Source: Spirochaetia bacterium (GTDB taxonomy: Bacteria; Spirochaetota; Leptospirae; Leptospirales; Leptonemataceae). From it: a stretch of 10,629 bases of DNA. Below are positions 4,879-10,629 of this stretch, one piece after another (the first letter of the stretch is position 1; every line of letters begins with the position of its first letter). The position numbers and the translations under genes are program-made. A model generated the notes under the pieces. It was not told the DNA's origin, did not search any database, and worked only from the letters and a program-made list of their open reading frames with translations. Where the stretch lies: contig JACPZR010000468.1 in the NCBI GenBank assembly GCA_016195395.1, positions 1-10,629 of the forward strand. Direction: 5' to 3'.

Positions 4879-7076
4879 GCCAAGCGGGCTCCAGCGCCCC
4901 CGCCGCGCCGGCCGAATCCTCTAAGAAGACACCGCTCATTGCGCTGATTGGCAACCCCAATACCGGCAAGTCGACGGTCTTCAACGTTCTCTGCGGCGCC
5001 CGTCAAAAAGTGGGCAACTACCCCGGCGTCACCGTTGAGCGACGCACGGGCAGCGCTCTGCTTCACGATGCGCACGTAGACATAGTCGATCTTCCAGGGC
5101 TCTACAGTCTGCGCGCTGTGTCGCGTGACGAAAAGGTGGCGGCGGACGCAGCCATGGGTCGTCTCACTTCTGATACCCGGCCGGACCTGCTTCTTTTTGT
5201 CCTCGATGCCACAAACATCAAGCGCAATCTTTTCCTTTTCTCTCAGGTTGTGGAACTGGGCCTTCCCGTAATCGTCGTGCTGACCATGACGGATCTCTTG
5301 TCAAAGGAAGGCATCCGTCTGGATATTCCAAAACTTGCGGAGCGACTCAAAGTGCCCGTGGTTCCCGTCATTGCCTCTGACGAGCACAGCTACGAACAGC
5401 TCCGCGAGAAAGCGCTCGAATTCCTGCATAACCCAAAGCTTGCGCGGCCGGTTGTCTCTTATGGTGGAGCGTTATCCAAAGCAGTAGAACGAATTCTCAG
5501 TGAAAGCAGTGAACCAGTCAACGTCTTTGAGGCGCTCGAAGCACTCTCTGATCACGGTGAAGATGCGCCGTTAGTGTCCCATACCGCAAAAGGTCTGGCC
5601 GATGCAGCGGCGGCTGCGCGGTCAAGTCTTGGAATCGGCGCTGTGCCGCCGTCACGCATTGTCCACGCGCGCTACAACTGGGCGGAAGAGGTGTCTACTG
5701 TTGTAGAAAGCCGTCGCGCCGCAGAGTCCACGTTTACAGACAAAGTCGATGCTGTGTTCACGCACCGCTTGTTTGGACCGGGACTGTTTGCGGGCATCAT
5801 GCTCATCGTATTCAGCTCCATCTATTCCGGAGCGCGTCCCGTCATGGACGTCATTGAGGCCGCCTTCAAGATCGCGTCAGGCGCCGCCGACGGGTTCCTG
5901 TCCAGCGCCCCCATGCTCCGATCTCTGGTTGTGGACGGGGTCATTGGCGGCGCCGGGTCTGTAGTTGTGTTTCTCCCGCAGATCATGATTCTCTTTGGAT
6001 TCGTTGCAGTGCTTGAGGACAGCGGCTATCTTGCGCGCGCAGCCTTCCTGATGGACAAGCTCCTGGGCTGGACGGGATTGAACGGACGTTCTTTCATCCC
6101 CATGCTTTCCAGTTTTGCCTGCGCAGTTCCCGGGGTCATGGCCAGCCGCGTGATTCCGGATGAACGCGCGCGGATCACGACGGTGCTCGTATCTCCGCTC
6201 ATGTCATGCTCGGCGCGTCTGCCGGTGTATCTGCTTTTGATCGGAGCCTTCATTGAGCCGCACTATGGATCCGCAATGGCCGCGCTCGCGCTCTTTGTGA
6301 TGCACGCATTCGGGATTCTTGTGGCACTTCCGATTGCCTACATCTTGAACCGTGGTGTGCTCAAGACGCCGCCCATGCCCTTCCTTCTGGAAATGCCGCC
6401 GTACCGGATTCCGCAGTGGAGAAACGTATTCTTTCAAATCTACGAAGCATCGCGAAAATTCATGAGCCGCGCCGGGACGATCATCTTTGCGATGTCGATT
6501 GTCATCTGGGCCCTGTCTTATTTTCCACGTCCGGAGTCTGTGAGGGCTGAGGTTGAGAGAGAAGTGCAGGCGGAACTGGCCGCCAAACCGTCGGCCGACC
6601 GTGAGGCGTTTAAGGCGCGCGCCGCTTCAGAGATTCAAAAGCGGACTGATACAGCGTACTTGGAGCAGAGCTTTCTTGGCCGCGCTGGCAGGACCCTTGA
6701 GCCGGTATTTGCTCCCTTGGGGTACGACTGGAAGATTACGATCGGGATTCTTTCCGCTTTTCCCGCGCGGGAGACAATTATCGCTACCTTTGGGATCATC
6801 TACGCGGGCGACGCTGACAGCGCTGCCGGGTCCAGCCTCCGTGAAAAGATGGCGCAGGACAAACGTCCCGACGGCAGGCCGGTCTATACCCCGCTGGTCG
6901 CGGTCAGTCTCATGGTCTTCTTTGCGCTTTGTTGTCAGTGCATGAGCACTGTGACCACGGTTGGCCGAGAACTCAACAGCTGGAAGTGGGCCGCGTTCTT
7001 GTTCGTCTACATGACGACGCTTGCATACATTGCGGCCCTTGCTGTCTACCAGATCGGAATCCGCTTGGGCGCATGA
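4875..7076 (+). CDS. feoB: FeoB, ferrous iron (Fe2+) transporter with N-terminal GTPase domain
   Basis: A 733-residue inner-membrane Fe(II) transporter. The G domain shows G1 GNPNTGKST (26-34), G2 Thr53 in GVTVE, and G3 DLPG (72-75). G4 is TMTD (137-140), where most FeoB proteins have NMxD. A spacer runs to about 290. The membrane core carries the first Gate motif with SFACAVPG (413-420, Cys416) and SPLMSCSARLP (440-450), the second Gate with GILSAFPARE (624-633), and CCQCMST with Cys686, Cys687 and Cys689 before the last helix. A charged segment of about 50 residues (550-600) interrupts the core. The start is TTG at 4875-4877, overlapping the feoA stop (TTGA), with GGGGTGGAG a few bases upstream. 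An ATG at 4827 is possible but would overlap feoA by 52 bases and add an unlikely Cys/Arg-rich leader. No FeoC domain is fused at the end. Confidence 0.95.
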   Translation: MSQAGSSAPAAPAESSKKTPLIALIGNPNTGKSTVFNVLCGARQKVGNYPGVTVERRTGSALLHDAHVDIVDLPGLYSLRAVSRDEKVAADAAMGRLTSDTRPDLLLFVLDATNIKRNLFLFSQVVELGLPVIVVLTMTDLLSKEGIRLDIPKLAERLKVPVVPVIASDEHSYEQLREKALEFLHNPKLARPVVSYGGALSKAVERILSESSEPVNVFEALEALSDHGEDAPLVSHTAKGLADAAAAARSSLGIGAVPPSRIVHARYNWAEEVSTVVESRRAAESTFTDKVDAVFTHRLFGPGLFAGIMLIVFSSIYSGARPVMDVIEAAFKIASGAADGFLSSAPMLRSLVVDGVIGGAGSVVVFLPQIMILFGFVAVLEDSGYLARAAFLMDKLLGWTGLNGRSFIPMLSSFACAVPGVMASRVIPDERARITTVLVSPLMSCSARLPVYLLLIGAFIEPHYGSAMAALALFVMHAFGILVALPIAYILNRGVLKTPPMPFLLEMPPYRIPQWRNVFFQIYEASRKFMSRAGTIIFAMSIVIWALSYFPRPESVRAEVEREVQAELAAKPSADREAFKARAASEIQKRTDTAYLEQSFLGRAGRTLEPVFAPLGYDWKITIGILSAFPARETIIATFGIIYAGDADSAAGSSLREKMAQDKRPDGRPVYTPLVAVSLMVFFALCCQCMSTVTTVGRELNSWKWAAFLFVYMTTLAYIAALAVYQIGIRLGA

Positions 7077-7148
7077 AGGCTGGAGAACAGTGTGAACGGA
7101 GAAGCGTGTGAACCGCGGCTCATCACTGTTGGTTTCCACCTCTGACGT
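7077..7148. other. Short intergenic region between converging genes
   Basis: These 72 bases lie between the ends of feoB (plus) and the Asp-type hydrolase (minus). Two imperfect inverted repeats are present: AACAGTG (7086-7092) with CACTGTT (7124-7130), and GTGTGAACC (7106-7114) with GGTTTCCAC (7131-7139, one mismatch and one G-T pair). Neither is followed by a T-run on either strand, so a classical rho-independent terminator is not supported. Confidence 0.5.
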
Positions 7149-7967
7149 CTACAGAAACATGTTCAGCGCTTCTGCCACTTCATGCGGATAATCCAACGGC
7201 AGGAAGTGCTTCCCACCTTGGATCATAGTGAGCCGGGCTCCCTTGATGTCGTGCGCCAGCCGCTCCGCGTCCGCGCTGGGAATATAAGGATCGTTGCTTC
7301 CGTGCAGAATGAGCGTGGGGATTCGAATGGTCCTGAGGGTAGACGGATAGTCGCGGAAGACAAACTGAGGCCGGCCCCATCTTAGATTGCACATGAGTGT
7401 TTGAAGGCCGTGCGGCCCGTCGAATCCGGAGGCAAATGCATCCATCAGATGCGGGGTCAGACATTCCGATTTCACAAGACCGCGCAACAGACCAATACGC
7501 AGGAGCAGCCGTCGGAACAAGAAGACGAGCGCGGTTCCAAGAACGGGCAGGCGCGCCAGACGCACGATCAAAGGCACGCGGAAGTCGGGATAAACGGGCG
7601 CGCTCATCAATGCAAGACGCTGCACGTGCGCTCCGTATCGGCCCATATAGTCCACGGCCACAGAACTGCCCAGATCATGGGCGGCAAGGGAGAAGCGCTG
7701 CAACTTGAGGAAGGCACGGAGTTCCTCGAGGACGTGCGCCCGCTCGTGATGCGTTACCTCAAAGCCTGTCTTTTCCGACTCGCCGTAGTTATTCAAATCA
7801 AAAGCAATGATCCGCAGGCCGGGTTTCAAGAGAGGGATAACGTTAGAGAACAGCTCTTTAGAGGTGGGCAGACCGTGCAGGAGAACCACCGGACGGCCTT
7901 TCCCGCCTGAGTCCCATCCGGCAATGATTCCCTTGGACGATCGAAAACGAAACGGTTGGAGCTTCAC
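7149..7967 (-). CDS. Alpha/beta hydrolase with Asp nucleophile (haloalkane dehalogenase/epoxide hydrolase-like)
   Basis: A 272-residue alpha/beta hydrolase. The oxyanion motif HGLP is at 31-34. The nucleophile elbow reads AHDLGSS, placing Asp98 where serine hydrolases have Ser. This is the pattern of haloalkane and haloacid dehalogenases and epoxide hydrolases (HDxG). The acid is probably Asp226 in HGSNDPYIP and the base His254 in GGKHFLP. The cap (about 130-205) is basic and hydrophobic. The reaction would form an ester intermediate on Asp98, but the substrate cannot be told from sequence and the protein may not be a true dehalogenase. No signal peptide is seen. The start is GTG at 7967-7965, overlapping the stop of the upstream SDR gene by GTGA (7964-7967), so it is probably the last gene of the minus-strand cluster and translationally coupled. 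Confidence 0.87.
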   Translation of the reverse strand: MKLQPFRFRSSKGIIAGWDSGGKGRPVVLLHGLPTSKELFSNVIPLLKPGLRIIAFDLNNYGESEKTGFEVTHHERAHVLEELRAFLKLQRFSLAAHDLGSSVAVDYMGRYGAHVQRLALMSAPVYPDFRVPLIVRLARLPVLGTALVFLFRRLLLRIGLLRGLVKSECLTPHLMDAFASGFDGPHGLQTLMCNLRWGRPQFVFRDYPSTLRTIRIPTLILHGSNDPYIPSADAERLAHDIKGARLTMIQGGKHFLPLDYPHEVAEALNMFL

Positions 7968-8929
7968 AATCCCAGCGCTTGAATCGTTTTTTCAAGCCCT
8001 TCCCGCGCGGTGACCGGATTCCAGCCCAGTTCCTTTTTGGCTTTGTCGCTTTTGGGACGTGCCTGCCACTGCAGAAAATGCAGCTGTCCGGACGGGATCA
8101 GCGGCGGCCGGCCTGTCATGCCTGCAACGATTTCTGTGGCGGCTGACGCTGTCTTTGCAAGCCACAAAGGCAGGGTGAACGGGATGCCTTTCTTCCCAAG
8201 AAGTGAACCCGCCACAGCGGCCAGCTCTTTAAAATCCATGTACGATTCCGAAAGGATGTAACGCGCGCCATTCCGCGCCTTTTCTTCCGCAAGGACATGC
8301 CCCTCACCCACATCGGGTCCAAAAACAACGGGCATTCCGCCGGGCAGAATCGCGGGGACCTTCCCGGCTTTGTAATCGATCAGGAACTGGTTGATGCCCG
8401 GAGAGCCTGCGGGCCCCACGCCGTAGACGCCGGCCGGATGCAGAAATACCGCAGGAAGGCCGCGCCCATAGAGCTCAACGACTACGCGGTCGGCGGCCTG
8501 CTTAGAACGTTCATAGGCTGTCCCTTTGGGATCCGGATCGAGTTTGGACTCGTCGTACTCTTCTCCCGCGGCAGCCTGAAAAACATCGATGGTGCTTGTG
8601 TAGACGAATTTCTTGACCCGCGCCACGCGCGCAGCCTCCGCGATGTTCCGTGTGCCGCCCACGTTGACGCGTTCAAAAACAGCGTTATCTTTAAGCCACT
8701 GTTCAGGAAGGCCGGCGCAGTGGTAGACGACGCTGCATCCTTCAATGCCCCGGCGCACAGCATCCACGTCCGTAATGTCTCCGGCCATGAAGTCCACGTC
8801 TTTCAATATGGAACGGGCGCGGTCAGGATTTCTGACCATGGCGCGCACACGCCGCCCGCGCTTGAGAAGCGCCTGGATGACGTTATATCCCACAAGACCC
8901 GTTCCACCTGTAACCAACGTTATTGCCAT
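7964..8929 (-). CDS. Extended SDR, NAD-dependent epimerase/dehydratase (dihydroflavonol-reductase-like)
   Basis: A 321-residue extended SDR. The Rossmann motif TGGTGLVG (7-14) fits the TGxxGxxG of extended members. AGDITD (49-54) lies after the second strand region, and VNVGGTRN (88-95) contacts the cofactor and active site. The catalytic group is Ser112 in YTSTIDVF with Tyr139 and Lys143 in YERSK. The C-terminal part (about 165-321) is the substrate-binding half. The overall pattern resembles dihydroflavonol-4-reductase-like and HpnA-type proteins, which reduce or epimerise varied substrates, so no substrate is assigned. The frame is open further upstream to 9100, but the ATG at 8929-8927 immediately precedes the first beta strand and leaves a 13-base gap from the upstream hydrolase. 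The 57 codons before it overlap that hydrolase and have no SDR character. It ends overlapping the next gene. Confidence 0.87.
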   Translation of the reverse strand: MAITLVTGGTGLVGYNVIQALLKRGRRVRAMVRNPDRARSILKDVDFMAGDITDVDAVRRGIEGCSVVYHCAGLPEQWLKDNAVFERVNVGGTRNIAEAARVARVKKFVYTSTIDVFQAAAGEEYDESKLDPDPKGTAYERSKQAADRVVVELYGRGLPAVFLHPAGVYGVGPAGSPGINQFLIDYKAGKVPAILPGGMPVVFGPDVGEGHVLAEEKARNGARYILSESYMDFKELAAVAGSLLGKKGIPFTLPLWLAKTASAATEIVAGMTGRPPLIPSGQLHFLQWQARPKSDKAKKELGWNPVTAREGLEKTIQALGL

Positions 8930-8942
8930 AATACCGGCCGGA

Positions 8943-9854
8943 TCAGCGCAGCGAGCGCTCAAAAAAATCCGGAATCTCCTTTTCCGCCCGGGCTTTGTCC
9001 AGCTGCCAGGCGCGAGTATGTGTCCGGGGTAGTTTCCCCGGGTTTTCAACCGACCACATTTGCTTGGGTTCTTTTGCCGCCTGAAACAGCTCGAGTCCAT
9101 GATGGTATGGTACGGTGTCGTCGTCGAATGGATGAATTACAAAGACAGGCCGGGGGGAAATGAGAGCAATCTTGTCTACCGGCCGCAGTTCAGAGATGGA
9201 CAGATTTCCGCGCCAGGCGTACAGGACTTCGACCACCGGCAACAGCGGAAAGCGCGGCATGTGAAAATCGCGCATGGCCCCCTCAGCGATCACGTTGTCG
9301 ACATCCGCGAAGGCGCCTTCCACCACGACAGCCCGGATCCGACTGTCCTCTGCCGCTGCAAGAATCGTGGCGGCTCCGCCCATCGAGAATCCAAATGCGC
9401 CGGCCGCGGGAAGTTTCTTTGTGACGAGAAGGTAGTCGATCGCTCCGTGCACATCCTTTCTCTCGTGATAGCCCATCGAGTTGAAGGTTTTCTGGCTTTG
9501 TCCGCAGTTGCGCAGGTCAATGAGAAGAACAGAAAATCCCCTGGCATGAAGCGACGGCAGATAGCGCATCCCTTCGTAACGCGTGGCGCCGCGCCCGTGC
9601 ACAAGAAGCACTCCAGGAGCGTCCGGTCTGCCGGGAACGTACCAGCCTCTGATCGTCACATTGTCAGAAGTCTGAAATTCAACATCTTGGAAGGCCAGGC
9701 CAAACTGTGCGGGGTCTTTGCAGAAGACGTAGTGGTTGTCAGTGCAACGTGGAGGGCCGGGATAGAGGAGAACGTTGGAAAAATAGAACGTGCCGCCGAG
9801 CAGAAGAGCCGTAACGGCGCCCCCGGCCCACGCGAATTTTCCCCCTATCCGCAT
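8943..9854 (-). CDS. Membrane-anchored alpha/beta hydrolase (prolyl-oligopeptidase/ABHD-like serine hydrolase)
   Basis: A 303-residue protein with an N-terminal hydrophobic helix (about 8-30) that should act as a signal anchor, followed by an extracytoplasmic hydrolase domain. The oxyanion motif HGRGA is at 86-90, and LIDLRNCGQS (111-120) is the loop after strand 4. The nucleophile elbow GFSMGG is at 155-160, with Ser157. The acid is probably Asp245 or Asp246 in FDDDTVP, and the base probably His279 in RTHTRAW. The arrangement is that of the BAAT/ABHD12/ABHD17-type and S9-like hydrolases; no substrate can be named. Two Cys residues (37 and 45) follow the anchor and could form a disulfide outside the cytoplasm. 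The start is the ATG at 9854-9852 with no strong Shine-Dalgarno. It lies 30 bases after the glycosidase gene and 13 bases before the SDR gene. Confidence 0.85.
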   Translation of the reverse strand: MRIGGKFAWAGGAVTALLLGGTFYFSNVLLYPGPPRCTDNHYVFCKDPAQFGLAFQDVEFQTSDNVTIRGWYVPGRPDAPGVLLVHGRGATRYEGMRYLPSLHARGFSVLLIDLRNCGQSQKTFNSMGYHERKDVHGAIDYLLVTKKLPAAGAFGFSMGGAATILAAAEDSRIRAVVVEGAFADVDNVIAEGAMRDFHMPRFPLLPVVEVLYAWRGNLSISELRPVDKIALISPRPVFVIHPFDDDTVPYHHGLELFQAAKEPKQMWSVENPGKLPRTHTRAWQLDKARAEKEIPDFFERSLR

Positions 9855-9884
9855 ACGCGTGGGTGCGTGTCAATAAGGCCAGGG

Positions 9885-10629
9885 TCAAGCGAAAAAGGCC
9901 GGATTGATGTCTATGCCCGAGAGGTGAAACGTTTGCTGCGCGTCTTTGTGCGGGGAAAACCGGACCATCAAAATGGAGCGCGAACGGTGATAGCGCCACT
10001 GTGCCGTGCCCGATTGTCCTGCCGGAGCGTTATGTCCCAATGATCGTACGCCCGGGATCGCGAACACAAAGGCGCGGTCTGTTTCCAAGCTCCCTCCGGT
10101 CCGAGTAACCGTCAGGGTGACGGATGCGCGCTCACAGATGCCTTCCAAGCGCGTCAGTGAGAACTCTCCGTTTCTGTACGCGCTCCCCTCTCCATCATCA
10201 TCGTAGAGATCATACACCGCGCGTCCCCCCGGAACGCAGAGCACCTTGATTGTCTTGTTGTGTGTTCCCGGGACAACTGTGAGCGATGGTCGTGCCGTTG
10301 GAAGCATCGAGGGGGCGCGCAGAAAAACGGGGATGGGGCCGTCCTGCCACGTCACAGGCGTGCCCGCCGACTCCACGCCGCCGGTGCGGACGTTGAACCA
10401 GACTCCCCGCGGCAGGCGCGCTTTCTTTGCGCATACTACGAGCATGTCGTCCCCAACAAAGAAATACGATGCGTGGCCGTCCTGTGTCTCCGCGGAACGC
10501 GCGGAGGGGTCCACCATTTCCAGAGAGCGCACGATGGGAAGGCCGGTCTCCTGCGCTTGATAACCCAGAGAGTAGTAATGAGGGATCAAGCGGTAGCGCG
10601 TTCGTATGACGCTTCGGAACAACCGCTCA
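9885..10629 (-). CDS. GH31-family glycoside hydrolase (alpha-glucosidase-like), C-terminal part
   Basis: The C-terminal 247 complete codons of a gene that begins beyond the right edge of the window. The first visible part, about 33 residues with RTRYRLIPHYYSLGYQAQ, and the following GLPIVRSLEM match the end of the catalytic barrel of GH31 enzymes (consensus near LRYRLLPYLYT...GxPxxRPL). The region VGDDMLVVCAKKA, then LPRGVWFNVRTGG, is the GH31 proximal sandwich start. YDLYDDDGEGSAY, followed by RNGEFS, is the typical distal-domain motif. The catalytic residues are outside the window. The enzyme should hydrolyse alpha-glycosidic bonds or transfer glycosyl groups on an exo-acting basis; substrate and location are unknown. 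It is the first gene visible in the minus-strand cluster, 30 bases before the anchored hydrolase. Confidence 0.85.
   Translation of the reverse strand, partial: ERLFRSVIRTRYRLIPHYYSLGYQAQETGLPIVRSLEMVDPSARSAETQDGHASYFFVGDDMLVVCAKKARLPRGVWFNVRTGGVESAGTPVTWQDGPIPVFLRAPSMLPTARPSLTVVPGTHNKTIKVLCVPGGRAVYDLYDDDGEGSAYRNGEFSLTRLEGICERASVTLTVTRTGGSLETDRAFVFAIPGVRSLGHNAPAGQSGTAQWRYHRSRSILMVRFSPHKDAQQTFHLSGIDINPAFFA

Noticed and set aside
7073..7111. Twelve-codon frame overlapping the feoB stop by ATGA, as a possible FeoC-like gene
   Set aside because: Too short for a FeoC fold, with no hydrophobic or winged-helix pattern; the overlap is probably chance.
7077..7148. Rho-independent terminator between feoB and the converging gene
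   Set aside because: The inverted repeats are imperfect or have long loops, and no T-run follows on either strand.
7401..7910. Plus-strand frame of 169 codons
   Set aside because: Antisense to the Asp-type hydrolase, rich in Gln, Arg and His as expected from a shadow frame, with no domain.
8930..9100. Open codons upstream of the extended SDR start
   Set aside because: They lie inside the anchored hydrolase in another frame and show no SDR sequence; the fold begins at the ATG at 8929.
8297..9163. Long plus-strand frame of 288 codons
   Set aside because: It runs antisense across the extended SDR and the end of the anchored hydrolase, both clear families, and its translation shows no recognisable domain.
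9060..10043. Long plus-strand frame of 327 codons
   Set aside because: It is antisense to the anchored hydrolase and the GH31 end, composition is low in hydrophobic order, and no motif is visible; a shadow of GC-rich coding sequence.

Overview
The window is a densely coded, moderately GC-rich bacterial stretch with no tRNA, rRNA, mobile element or CRISPR array that I can see. It holds twelve genes, ten complete and one cut off at each end. No gap between genes exceeds about 150 bases. Taxonomy is uncertain. The stand-alone GHKL protein at 1267-2022 resembles, from memory, a protein family of Leptospira-type spirochaetes, and nothing else seen contradicts that. It is a weak assignment that a database search could overturn.

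Region 1 (1-2022, minus strand) reads leftwards: a stand-alone GHKL ATPase-like protein, an alpha/beta hydrolase, then a short membrane-anchored protein that leaves the window. The last two genes overlap by ATGA. Region 2 (2119-4349, plus strand) diverges from region 1 and carries three tightly packed enzymes: an SDR with the active-site pattern of dihydropteridine reductase, a YbfF-like esterase and an LHPP-like HAD phosphatase.

Region 3 (about 4392-7076, plus strand) is a ferrous-iron uptake operon. A promoter-like pair of boxes has a 19-bp near-perfect palindrome of Fur-box layout lying across its -10 box. It is followed by a 49-codon gene for a single-pass Cys-rich membrane peptide, then feoA and feoB, with junctions of 1 base and a 4-base overlap. 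FeoB takes up Fe(II) through the inner membrane, FeoA supports it, and the small peptide occupies the role usually held by FeoC or FeoB-associated Cys-rich proteins.

Region 4 (7149-10629, minus strand) converges on feoB and contains, in transcription order, the C-terminal part of a GH31 glycosidase, a membrane-anchored serine alpha/beta hydrolase, an extended SDR, and an alpha/beta hydrolase with an aspartate nucleophile. The spacings (30, 13 and -4 bases) suggest one transcript.

The most interesting signals are the feo control region with its small leading gene, the GHKL protein with a degraded nucleotide-binding box, and four unrelated-looking alpha/beta hydrolases within 10 kb. I see no convincing new system. 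The novelty lies in details of otherwise recognisable families.
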